DNA of 64,000 bases from Dipteris shenzhenensis. Its lineage: Eukaryota; Polypodiophyta; Polypodiopsida; Gleicheniales. The stretch lies in assembly GCA_047967505.1 (NCBI GenBank), contig CM106539.1. One strand, given 5' to 3'. The notes beneath the pieces were generated by a model, which saw nothing but the letters and a program-made list of their open reading frames with translations, made no database searches and was not told where the DNA came from. The position numbers and the translations under genes were made by a program. Shown here one piece after another: positions 46,191 through 57,745 of this stretch; positions within the stretch are counted from its first letter, which is position 1; every line of letters begins with the position of its first letter.

Positions 46191-47112
46191 TTTTGGTGAG
46201 GTTTAGGACATTTTTTGTATATAGGTAACTTGCTCTGCCCATAACTTATACATTGCTCAATGGATTTTGACATTTAACTTGGAATCCAAGTAGTAGTACA
46301 CATTCTAATCTTTAGGATGAGGCCAAGAAAACATAGAGTTAAGATTTCAGATCATGATATTGTTGCCAATTCTATGTGGCATATGTTTTAAATAGTATAT
46401 GTTATGAGAACTTATGCAAAAACATCAAGAATTTATTGTGCACATACATGAAACCAAGTAATCATACTAAAGTACACTACGTGAGATTTTGCTCAACCAA
46501 AGGACAAATCCAATTGAGAACATAAATTTCTCTCAATGTGATGAAAAAAAGAATGGATTGAAAAATGGAATTTAGACTTGTGGCACTATTGCACAATGGC
46601 TTTGAAACATTGAAATTTGGTGAAATTGGTATCCAATTTCACCCTAGAATGAATGGGTTTGATCATACTCAATTCATGAAGGTGCAAATATCTTTTACTA
46701 AATCCAACACCATTTGATACTTTTCATTTCTTTTTTTTCTATGTGCCACTTCCTTGCTATATGACTGATGAGCATATAGAATGTCATTGTAATTCATAAT
46801 CCATGGCATCAAAGACAATCTTGTGTCCTTTGATCTAGTAGTTATTTTCATCATTTTAGGCCAAATTCCACTTGATTAGGTGCCATCAGCATTTCGAATC
46901 TGTTGGTGTGTATTGCCAAAGGAGGGAAGCACTTGCCACGCCTAAAACTTTGAAATTTCACACCTCCTGCTCTCTAGTAAATCTTGAATATGATGTCAAA
47001 CAATTTGTGTTACCTTGTACCTTCTGTTAGATATCAATGCTCCACTCTCGTGTAACTATGCGAGAACCAACTAACTCTACTTGTAAGCCCCCCATATGAG
47101 GAGAAGGCATTT
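46191..47112. other. No gene recognised
   Basis: AT-rich sequence with only short ORFs (for example 46669-46854 on the reverse strand). Confidence 0.5.
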
Positions 47113-47757
47113 GAGTAGCTCGGTTATCCGGTAGGTCCTGGTTTGGATGCTAGATGGGGGCCATGTGTGGCCTGATGGCTGGATGGCTTCAAATAGATTG
47201 GCACACAACCAACTAGGCTATATGCAAGTGCGGGAAGGCATCCCATGACTGACTACATTCAGGGTAGATGTAGCATTTTTCGGGGTAGCCCACTCTTGGG
47301 TTGTGGGGACCGTTTGGAGCCCCAGATGATCCCAGATGGCTCTGGGCCGAATGGTGACTGTAGGTTAGTTTCTCTATTCTACGCCACGGTTCTATCGTGT
47401 GGTCAGTGGCCTATTTCGGGACCCAACCTCCAGTCGGCCATTTTGGGCAGACTTGGTCGGTCTCCCAATTGGGTCTAACCGACTATGACTCGTGGCTATA
47501 TAAGATCAAGCCCGTGAAGCCCATATTCATCACTCGCTATAGCAACCCTGATTCCTTAGCATCCAGCCTCCGTCCTCTATTATTTCTAGCATGCCATCGA
47601 AGCTTCTCACATAGGAGCGCACGGCTGGGAGGCACCACCATCTATTGTATCAGTTTTACAGTAATCAAAATTTTGATTCTCCATACTGTCTACTTTTCTC
47701 TCTTGCATACGAGATCCTATTATCTGTTGAGCACAGACATTGTATTGTTTTCTTACA
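47113..47757 (+). repeat. Dispersed LTR-like repeat, copy 2
   Basis: It matches 21265-21892 along its whole length, including the TATA box (gctatataaga, about 47491-47501) and the end TTCTTACA. It has no 100-bp repeat in front, unlike copy 1. With a promoter-like TATA about 260 bp from a CA end, a solo LTR or the 3' part of a short non-autonomous element fits best. Confidence 0.75.
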
Positions 47758-48240
47758 CCTTCTTCTTATGCACACTTTTCAAATTCCCTCCCTTACTTGG
47801 GTTGTACTCATCATCTTCTTCTTCCGCACACTTTTCGAATTCCCTCCCTTTCTTTGCTCACTTCACTCATCATCTTCCTTGAATCCTTTCTGTTGTTTTA
47901 GGTAAGTTGGATTTATTGTCTTCCTTTCTTTGCTTGCTTTGCTCTATTCTATTAGCTATTTTGGTGGTTCAATTTATAGTAACATGAATGCTACCTACTG
48001 TTTAGAAGTAGGTACCTCATGTCTAAATTGTAAGTGTATATGTCGTAAAACATTCGAATTGAAATTATTTAGAAAAAAACTTCAATTATTTAATTTTCCA
48101 TTAAGCTAGCTTGGACTTAGTGTTATTGTCCTGAACTAGCCTAGTAGTTGGAGAACAACAAAAACAAGTGGGTTAACCAACGGATGGTCTAAATTATTGT
48201 TTTATTTAGGGTACGGGTCGGGTTAATTATCTTAAACAAA
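47758..48240. other. Pyrimidine-rich tract and AT-rich DNA, no gene
   Basis: CACACTTTTC(A/G)AATTCCCTCCC occurs twice (about 47770 and 47828). The rest is AT-rich without recognisable content. Confidence 0.5.
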
Positions 48241-49380
48241 CTGAATGCTAAAAATTAGCCATTTGAAGGACAAGATGTGATACAACATGCTCACTAGCAC
48301 AACAAGGAGATCCCAATTTGTGCAAGGTAGAAATTTGGGCCTCTTGAGGATGGTAACATAGATGATTTTTGACAAATCCTGGAAAGGAGGATACATGCAG
48401 AGAAAATAAACTATTCGAGAATGGTGAAGAGTTCCTAGAGAGTGTAATGTGCAAAAAATTTTCCAAGAAATTTCTTAAATACAAAATTGCTAATTTATTC
48501 CTATCAAGACAAGTTATACAATATGTGGGAGAGAAAGTACTCTATCCCAAGCCCTTCAATGTGGACAAAAAAGGCATGGCAATGGTATAAAATTCCACAT
48601 CATTCCATGGGAAGAGAAATGAAAATCTATAGAGTAAGATTCCCATGGGCAAAGCAAACAAGCTCTTAGAGAATGGTGAAGAGTGACTACAATGTGTGAA
48701 AATTTTGGAGAGCAGTTTTAAAACAAAAATTGGTAATTTATTCCATATTCAAAATAAATTATACAATTGGTAGGAGAGTAAGATCTCTATCCTGAGCCTC
48801 AGTAATTGAAAAAAGCCCATGGCAGTGGTGATCTGAAATGCCACATCATCCTATGGGTAGAGAAATGAAAAAAGAGAGAGCATCACAAATCCTCATTAAA
48901 GAAATCACTCTACTTCTAGCTAGAGTAGAGTATCCTACACCTCTCTCCCATTGACTCCTCATAATGAAGATAATTTCTACCCAAATGAAGGCCAATATAT
49001 CTACTATTGTGCAAGCATGGACACACAAAACTTGCGAACATCTCAAACACTAGATCTATCATAATGTAATAGACATCACATCATGACTATACGAAGGAAA
49101 TGAATAATGGCATAGCTAGTCTATCCATCTCCATATGCTTCTAGATGTCTGGATCGGTGCCAAATGTTGTGCTAATTTTTTTACATGAAAGTTTTTCCCA
49201 CCCCTTGCGACACTCCATGTTCAAAAGTTTAAGGATAACCATACTTTTAAAATAAGAGTTGTTCCAAAATACTCCCCGTTGGGTGATTCTTCTTTCTTCG
49301 GTCTTCCCCTTTGCAAATTGGTCTTTAATACTCTCCAGCTTCATGGAAATCTTGCTCATGATTATTTATATAGAGCCATC
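48241..49380 (-). mobile_element. Non-coding retroelement piece: LTR part, primer site and leader
   Basis: On the reverse strand a TATA box lies at about 49364-49373 (tatataaat), the LTR ends at 49165, and directly next to it is TGGCACCGATCCAGACATC, a primer-site-like sequence. 48410-49150 is the non-coding leader beyond it. The same arrangement recurs at 50697-52396. The 72-codon ORF at 49141-49359 is shared by all three copies but overlaps LTR and primer site, so it is probably not a gene. Confidence 0.65.
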
Positions 49381-49529
49381 GAGTAGCTGATAGCATAGTG
49401 TGTCCTAAATTACCTCTGTCTGCCACATCTAGTAGTCCAGGCCTTTGACCTCATTAATGAGGGGTGAGGCCGAGCTAGTTTGTTGGATGATATATAGTAT
49501 CTAGATGAGGGAAACTCATTGGTCGATCC

Positions 49530-50215
49530 AAAGTGGTAAGAGGGAAGGATATAAGGGAATGGCAATAGGGAAGCAATATGGAAAGACAATAGGAAAGGGG
49601 AAGAGGGAAGAGCGTAGGGGATAGCTTATGTATATGCAAATGAGAAGAGGGAAGATGAAAGAGAGGAGGGTAGGGGAAGGGGAAGTGGAAGGAAAATAGA
49701 GAAGGGAAGGGAAGATGGAAGAGGGTAGGGTATATAATCAGATATGAGAAGAGGCAAGAGGATAGGGGAAGGGAAAGAGAGAAGCCAAAGGAAGAGGGAA
49801 GAGAGTAGAAGATAGCATCTTATAAGGGATAGCATATGCATATGCATATGAGAAGAGGGAAGAGGGAAGGAGGGTATGAAAGGGGAAGAGGGAAGGGAAA
49901 AAGGGAGAGGGAAGAGGGTAGGGGAAGGGAAGAGGTATATGCATATGAGAAGAGGGAAGAGGGTAGAGGATAGCATATGAATATGAGAAGAGGGAAGAGG
50001 GAAGATGACATGGGGTAACATATGGATATGCATATGAGGAGCAGAGAGGGATGAGGAAAGAGGGTAGATGATAACATATGCATATGCATATGAGAAGACG
50101 GAAGAGTGGAGAGCATAGGGGAAGAGGGAAGGAACAAGGAACATGGAAGAGGCAAGGGGAAGGGGAAGAGGTTCAAAGCATATGCATATGCATACAACAT
50201 ATGAGGAGGAAGGGA
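49530..50215 (+). repeat. Purine-rich minisatellite with CATATG motifs
   Basis: Irregular repeats of AGAAGAGGGAAGAGGG alternate with ATATGCATATGCATATGAG. The + strand is almost all purine outside those motifs. Long ORFs on the reverse strand are made of Ser, Leu, Pro and Phe and reflect composition only. Confidence 0.85.
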
Positions 50216-50696
50216 AAGAGTAAAGATGGCATCAGATTATTTCAATATACTTCTTGGTGTATCTCACATGTAAAAACTCAAAGCCAATGAAGAGTGTACA
50301 GTTATAATCTACTCTTGAAGATCTTTCCGATAATATGTCACATGAGGGATGTTGACAAAATCTTCAAATGATTTTTTGAGTCCCCATGTTAAAATGGGGA
50401 TTAGGATTTTCCCTAATTTCCTAATATGGTTTTCAAAAGGCAAGCAAGAGGCAAGCAACAAACATAAGGCAAGCAAACAAGAATGAGATCAAGAAGAATG
50501 CAAGAGGAAATAGGTATGTTTCTCCCAAAAGGTTTATCCCCTTTTTAGACAAAAAGCATTCACATGTTTCAACTTTACAAATTCAAAATGAGAGGAAGAA
50601 TCAAAGAAAAACTTTTGGGAAGATGGAGGGACAAGAGGAGTGGAGAGATGACGCAAAAATAGTGGAAAGAAACTTAACAAATGGGGGAAGCACTTA

Positions 50697-52396
50697 TTCG
50701 AGAATGGTGAAGAGTGCCTAGAGAGTGTAATGTGCAAAAAATTTGGCAAGAAATTTCTTTAATACAAAATTGCTAATTTATTCCTTTCAAGACAAGTTAT
50801 ACAATATGTGGGAGAGAAAGTACTCTATCCCAAGCCCACATCAATGTGGACAAAAAAGGCACGGCAATCATCTAAAATTCCACATCATCCCATGGGATAT
50901 AGAGCAAGATTCCCATGGGCAAAGCAAACAAGCTCTTGGAGAATGGTGAAGAGTGACTACAATTTGGAGAGTGACTACAATGGTAATTTATTCCATATTC
51001 AAAATAAATTATACAATTGGTAGGAGAGTAAGATCTCTATCCTGAGCCTCAGTAGTTGAAAAAAGCCCATGGCAGCAGTGATCTAAAATGCCACATCATC
51101 CTATGGATAGAGAAATGAAAAAAGAGAGAGCATCACAAATCCTCATTAAAGAAATCACTCTACTTTTAGCTAGAGTAGAGGATCCTATACCTCTCTCCCA
51201 TTGATTCCCATTGACTCCTCATAATGAAGATAATTTCTACCCAAATGAAGGCCAATATATCTACTATTGTGCAAGCATGGACACACAAAACTTGCGAACA
51301 TCTCGAACACTAGATCTATCATAATGTAATAGACATCATATCATGACTGTAAGAAGGAAATGAATAATGGCACACCTAGTCTATCCGTCTCCATATGCTT
51401 CTAGATGTCTCGATCGGTGCCAAATGTTGTGCCAATTCTTTTACATGAAAGTTTTTCCCACCCCTTGCGACACTCCATGTTCAAAAGTTTAAGGATAACC
51501 ATACTTTTAAAATAAGAGTTGTTCCAAAATACTCCCCTTTGGGTGATACTTCTTTCTTTGGTCTTCCCCTTTGCAAATTGATCTTTAATACTCTCCAGCT
51601 TCATGGAAATCTTGCTCATGATTATTTATATAGAGCCAGATTCCCATGGGATATAGAGCAAGATTCCCATGGGCAAAGCAAACAAGCTCTTGGAGAATGG
51701 TGAAGAGTGACTACAATTTGGAGAGTGACTACAATGGTAATTTATTCCATATTCAAAATAAATTATACAATTGGTAGGAGAGTAAGATCTCTATCCTGAG
51801 CCTCAGTAGTTGAAAAAATCCCATGGCAGCAGTGATCTAAAATGCCACATCATCCTATGGATAGAGAAATGAAAAAAGAGAGAGCATCACAAATCCTCAT
51901 TAAAGAAATCACTCTACTTTTAGCTAGAGTAGAGGATCCTATACCTCTCTCCCATTGATTCCCATTGACTCCTCATAATGAAGATAATTTCTACCCAAAT
52001 GAAGGCCAATATATCTACTATTGTGCAAGCATGGACACACAAAACTTGCGAACATCTCGAACACTAGATCTATCATAATGTAATAGACATCATATCATGA
52101 CTGTAAGAAGGAAATGAATAATGGCACACTTAGTCTATCCGTCTCCATATGCTTCTAGATGTCTCGATCGGTGCCAAATGTTGTGCCAATTCTTTTACAT
52201 GAAAGTTTTTCCCACCCCTTGCGACACTCCATGTTCAAAAGTTTAAGGATAACCATACTTTTAAAATAAGAGTTGTTCCAAAATACTCCCCTTTGGGTGA
52301 TACTTCTTTCTTTGGTCTTCCCCTTTGCAAATTGATCTTTAATACTCTCCAGCTTCATGGAAATCTTGCTCATGATTATTTATATAGAGCCATCGG
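50697..52396 (-). repeat. Retroelement leader/LTR piece with a 754-bp tandem duplication
   Basis: 50697-50888 matches 48412-48600. Then 50889-51638 and 51643-52396 repeat each other with an offset of 754 bp. Each unit holds leader DNA, primer-site-like sequence (near 51408 and 52162) and LTR up to just past the TATA box (51624, 52378). The junction GAGCCAGATTCCCATGGG joins LTR directly to leader. The two units are almost identical, so the duplication is recent. Confidence 0.88.
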
Positions 52397-53189
52397 GTAG
52401 TTGATAGCATAGTGTGTACTAAATTGCCAGCCATTGAGCTGCTGGCCCAGGCTGCCTGAATTTAGGTTGAGTGATTAAAGGTGGCATGGGAAAGGGCTTG
52501 ATTTTTTACTAATTGAAGGTGCACTACAAGGGATCGGGTTGATAGCCGTGATGCTAGCTGTGGTAAATGACTTGTGAAAAAAAAGTAGCGGGCTCATGTA
52601 TGATCGCGACTAGAGACATGCATGTAAAAGTGCGTGTATGAGGAAGCACAAATGCATTTATACACGGGTGTATACAAGTGTCTTACCAGTGTTGCTATGC
52701 TAATACATGCGTTTGCAATAGAGGATCGCTCTTGATAGACTTACACGCATATACATGCGAACAGAGAGCAAAAATAAAAATTCCAAAGAGTGCTATTTAG
52801 TGCTTGAATGCTATTCCAGCATTCCAGCACCAAATAGCACTCTCTGAAATTTTTTTTGGGTGCATGGCACCATCCACAAAGAACATTTTCTGCATTGTGA
52901 GGACATGAATCAAGAACGTCACGAATGCAAACATTATCAATACACGATTCAAGACAAACATGAATGCAATACTATCAAAATTTGAGGTGTGCTAAAATAA
53001 ATCCATGGCTTTCATTATGCAAAAACATATATACAAGGGAGTCCATATGTCGAAATAGCCCATGGTTTAAATTATAAACAAATATATACAAAATCAAATT
53101 GGTTTGTCAAAAAAAGCCCATGGCTTCAGTTTCAAAAATATATATAAAATCACATCTACAATACGGATGTGATACTATGAGTCTGAGTA

Positions 53190-54724
53190 CTACTCAAACT
53201 CAGGTGATGACGAGCCACTCCCTCTAGTATTAGATGTGCTCACATCGGTATACATGTCTGATGTGTAGTGCGGAACAAGAGCAGGAGCATGAGCAGGAGA
53301 AGCGACGGTGGAGGCAGGTGGATCTTCAACATCGAGAGCATTAAGAGGTGCAGCAACTTGTGCCTGTTCAAGTAAGATATCATGTACAAGTATATCTATA
53401 TGTAATTCAAAATTTAATAAACCTAAATCATTCATTTAGATTTTTCAAGTACCTGTCGACCATACGGTCTCATGGCCTCCTCAAACTACGTGTTCGTAAT
53501 ACATCCCTACATTCTAAAGAGGGCCCATGTGTCACATCTGCTATGCTGGCGAGCATATGTAGTCTCGTGGGTTGTGGGCTTCCTCCCCATAACCCGTTGC
53601 TGTAACATAATCAACACAATTTGTAAGATTAAAACAATTATACAATCAATAAATTAAGTAAAAAATCAAATAAGGTGACAAGATACTTACGAACTCTACC
53701 TCCCATGACTCGATGCCTCCAGATTCAAAATGCAAAGATCCAATGGTCTCCATCTGGATGCGTCGTGCCTCCACATGTTGCCTGCTCTTCACACCACCTT
53801 TTGCTCATTTCTTTGCCTCCTTCCACTCGTGTTTGTGGGTAGTGGCAAGTTTCTCCATGGGATAGCCACCTGCCTCCTGATTTGCCCGATCATCATACGT
53901 GAGCTTCTTAAGGTGTGAGATCTTTTATTACTTAAGATCTCCCTTATTCGTGTCCTTCCCCATACATCTAAGAATGTCGCATGTGGGGGATTGGGGTATC
54001 GGCTATGTACAACCTCTATTACCTCTCCAACTAATCGACTATTTTGATCTTTAAATTTAATAAAACAATTTCTATACAAATTTGACACTACCCCATGCAT
54101 ATACTCCATTACCTCTTTCCCCCTCGCATCCATCACTATCCTGCCCCTATTCGTCACATCATAGTATATTACTGCCTCTACCTCTCTCACCTCCTCCCCA
54201 TCTGCACTGTCTCCTCTAACTCCTTTCCCACCGTGTGCCCTACCACTTCCCCCACCAAAGCACCCGTCGCATCCTCCACTCCCACTCTCCCTATTGCGGT
54301 GTCTACTCTGCTCTGTACTATAGGTGGAGTCACGACTGGGAGATCGTGCATGTGACTGAAGATGTGACGCAATTCATGACGGTGGCTATGAGGGAGTACA
54401 TGATGGTGGCTGTGAACCCTAACATGATAGTACCTGGGAGGGTGTGCATGAGTGTGTCTAGGAAGGAGTATGTCTCCTTGATGGGGGTGGGAGAGGAGAA
54501 GCATGCCGTCTCGTTGGACTCATAGGCATAGGCGGCAGTGGAATGACATTGGCACACGGGAAGGGAGGGGTGACCATACCAAGGAATCTAGGACGGGGAT
54601 GGGCATACATATACTCTATCAGATCTATTAGGCTAGGTTGGTGCCCAAAATGAGCTAGCATCTCCGTGAATGAAATGCCGTATGCAAATGGATCGGATGA
54701 AGAACCTGGATCCATGAAGAATCT
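53190..54724 (-). pseudogene. CACTA-associated Transposase_24-type gene, reverse strand
   Basis: The likely start is the ATG at 54718, just inside the frame 54772-54458 (MDPGSSSDPFAYGISFTEML), followed by a Pro- and His-rich stretch. 54190-53789 encodes VVSNLYRNCFIKFKDQNSRL and FLDVWGRTRIREILSNKRSH. A shifted frame then gives KLATTHKHEWKEAKK and GSLHFESGGIESWEVEF, ending at a GT donor (53690). Probable exons follow at 53599-53453 (GRKPTTHETTYARQ, with stops) and 53363-53190 (acidic, Ser-rich end). The layout parallels the genes at 31084 and 45445, but it runs opposite to tnp2. Confidence 0.62.
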
Positions 54725-54779
54725 GCACACAAAAAAAAAACATAGCATGTAAAACATAGGATCTATCCTCATTGATTCA

Positions 54780-55140
54780 TTTACTTTTACTTACTCCATT
54801 ACCTTCTATTTCCCTCTTCCTTACCTCCTTCTCTTACTTCTTACCTTCTCTTCCCCTTACTCCCTTACCTTTTCCCCTTATACTTCTTTCCTTCTTTTAA
54901 TTATCTCCTCCTCTTACTTCTACCTTCTTTTTTCCTTACTCCCTTACCTTCTCCCCTTACCTTCTCTTCCCCTCTTACTTGCTACCTTCTCTTCCCCTCT
55001 TCCTCTCTTCCCCTCTTTTCCTTACTCCCTTACCTTCTATTTCCCTCTTCTTCCTACCTTCTCTTCCTTCTCTTCCCTCTAACTTCTCTTCTTTATCTTC
55101 CCTTACGTTCCCCTTTCTTTCTTTATTTCTTCTATCTTTC
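54780..55140 (+). repeat. Pyrimidine-rich tract between two divergent CACTA genes
   Basis: Nearly all C and T on the + strand, with irregular repeats of CTTACCTTCTCTTCCCCT. It lies between the two gene starts, so it could be part of a shared promoter region. From 55200 to 55440 and 55790 to 55875 short words such as gtatgcatccgtca, tacatgcg and tacacgcg recur, like the subterminal motifs near 52700. Confidence 0.7.
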
Positions 55141-55938
55141 TCATTTTATAACGAATCCACTTTGCAACTAACAAAGAACAAAAACGAAATGTGAAACTAA
55201 GACAAGTGTATATATCCGTCAAAAAATGAAACGAAGACTAAGATTTATGCACACTTGCGTGTATGCATCCGTCAAAAAATGCATGTATGTGTTCGTCAAG
55301 AAACGCATGTATATTCGTGTGAACTACTGTGCATATGAACTACTGTGCATACAAACTACACGCACAAATACACGTGCTACTACATGCACCCTACCGAAAA
55401 CATTTCAAAAAAAATTGCCGACTACCGACAAACATCCTTAAAACACCACCCCCAACTGAAATTTTTGTATGCAACAATACACAAACAATTATTGAAAGTG
55501 CAGAGAAAGAAAGAGGACAAAGGAGAGAGACATCTGCATCAGAGAAAGAGACATTTCCATAAAGAAAAGGAAGGAAAGAGACAGGACAAAGGACAATTGA
55601 CTCACCTCTAGAAAAGTGAGTCTTCTTTTTGGCCTTTGTGCTTTGTGCTGAGGTTTCCTTCACCCGTGTGTGCTCCTTCCACCCGTGTGATCTTCCTTGC
55701 ACTTGCCTTTTGTTGTCTGTTGGATGAGAGAAGATTTGGTAGCGACAAAGAAGAGGAAAGAAGTGAAAATGAAAGGACGGCTCGGTAGCCGCATGCACAC
55801 ACATTTTGAGACAGTGTAGCCGTGCTAGTACATGCGATTTTACACAATCTAACTACGCCTATACACGCGATACAAAGTCTCTCTAAACTTCAATTAAAAA
55901 TTTGATTGTAATTTTGTGTTTATTATCTTGTATGCAGG

Positions 55939-57745
55939 ATGTCATCAACTTCCTCAAGTAGTTCTGGTGGGGATGAGACAATGCGTCATCATAATCATAA
56001 TATGTGGTTGGCACAAAGAATCAAGTGTATGTGTAATCGATGTCAAGGATGCATTGTACGAGCGCATCAAATTACCTTGAATCACATCTCCATGTATGGA
56101 GAATGGAATCAAACAGGTTTAGAGGTGAACTGTAGATGTAAATTGATAGTATCCAAATGACTCATGGTGTCCAAATTAATGGAGTTGTAATATATATACT
56201 CTAATTGGAGTAGGATGCAAACCCACACCCTAACATGGTACCAGCCTTATGCTCAGCGTGAGCATGCGAAGCATTGATGAGATGATGCTAGAGCTTCGGG
56301 ATCTATTGTCAGAGATGAGTGGGAAACGGAAGACAATAGCCCTACACCCCACGAAGTCGTGGAAGAGGAAGTGTTTGATGATATGGTATGGCATATTTTT
56401 AGGGATGATCCCAAAGGTATGGACGACGATGATATGGGATCAAGAACATCTTTATAAGGCTTCATCAACACCGGTATTTGAAGGGTGCACATTCTCTATT
56501 TTATGTGCTTCACTTAAACTACTAAATCTACAGACAGTTTATGGATGGAGCAGTGCAAGTCTTGACGCATTATTGAAGTGAGCATTCTAATTTGAATTAG
56601 TGCTTAAAGGTTTCACAATGAATAAAACTCAATATGTTTTAATCGTTAATTGTTGATATGAAATGCAGGCTATTATCAAACATGCTTCCAAAGGGGAATA
56701 GACTACCAACCTCAAGAGACATAACGAGGCGCTATGTGACATCTCTTGGAGGATTAGATTATGATCGCATACATGCATGCGTCAATGATTGCATTCTCTT
56801 TCGTGGGACGCATAAAGAGGCTCGACATTGTCCCACTTGTGGTGAAGCAAGGTATAGAACAGATGTGAAGAGTTTTGATGTACCTCGTAAAGTCTTGCGA
56901 CACTTTCCTATAATTCCTCACATCAAACACATGTTCAAGTGCAAATCCATAGCTGAGCTCATGTCATGGCATTCCACACATCGATCGGATGATGGCATGT
57001 GGAGAATTCCCGCAGACACTCCTGCTTGGAAGCATATTGAAGATGAGTGGCCCAACTTTAAAACAGAGTCCAGAAACTTGAAACTTGGCCTAGGTATGGA
57101 TGGAGTGGATCCATTTGGTTTCAAAAGTACCGCATACAGCATGTGGCCAGTTGTATTGGTGAATAACAATGTTCCACCATCGATGGTGATCAAGAAGGGA
57201 CATCTTATGTTATCCCTTCTAATTCTAGGGAAACATAAAGTAAAGCACATTGATGTTTACCTCGAACCATTGATTGATGAGTTGGAGGAACTATGGAGAG
57301 GTATTGCAGTGGTGGATGTTAGTAGGCCTCCCTCCTCTCGACACTTCGACTTGAAAGCAGTGTTGATGTGGACAATGTATGACTTTCCAAGATACAACGA
57401 TTGTTCTAGTAAGAATTCAAATGACCTCTCTACTCTAATACTATTGGTTATATTAATTATAACTATTGAATTTATTATTCTAACTTTTATTTATATTTTA
57501 ATAGGTTTGAAAACTTTGGGTAAACATGCATGTCCGGTTTGTGGCCCTTCGTTAGTACATGAGTATGCTGACGGTCTATGTAAGACCATATTTGATAATC
57601 ATCATCGATTTCTCCCATCAGATCATCCTAAATATGTTGCTAGTAAGAGTAACATTCCTCCACAAATACTTCATGCAAAAGATTGGAAGCACATTTGGCA
57701 GTCTACAAATATTCTTCCTCCAGATGGCATGATATTTGTGGTGTA
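55939..57745 (+). pseudogene. CACTA transposase tnp2, N-terminal half
   Basis: The first exon starts at 55939 with a Ser-rich stretch and a Cys-containing block (IKCMCNRCQGCIVRAHQITL) resembling the transposase-associated domain. After a gap with frame changes, 56459-56577 reads TPVFEGCTFSILCASLKLLN and ends at a GT donor. The intron to about 56667 has a good AG. 56668-57745 is typical tnp2 core: LSNMLPKGNRLPTSRDITRR, HCPTCGEARYR, FPIIPHIKHMFKC, LGLGMDGVDPFG, LMWTMYDFPRYND. A 96-bp GT-AG intron (57409-57504) keeps the frame open; after it comes GLKTLGKHACPVCGPSL. The C-terminal half is absent. Two TAA/TGA-type stops near 56447-56470 indicate decay. Confidence 0.85.

Larger units (their letters stand above)
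52522..57745 (+). mobile_element. CACTA (En/Spm) element, right end missing
   Basis: The left end CACTACAAGGGATCGGG is at 52522-52538, with gtg before it. Subterminal DNA to about 52850 includes a 25-bp-arm hairpin (52787-52811 with 52819-52843) and words such as tacatgcg. Inside lie a reverse-strand Transposase_24-type gene (53190-54724) and a forward tnp2 gene (55939-57745). Tnp2 stops abruptly where the gypsy relic begins, so the right end was lost or displaced. Confidence 0.82.

Noticed and set aside
49626-50200. Long Ser/Leu/Pro-rich ORFs on the reverse strand
   Set aside because: They are translations of purine-rich low-complexity DNA in several overlapping frames.
49141-52373. A 72-codon reverse-strand ORF conserved in three copies (49141-49359, 51401-51619, 52155-52373)
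   Set aside because: It overlaps an LTR, its TATA box and a primer-site-like sequence. Its conservation follows from recent DNA duplication, not from protein selection.
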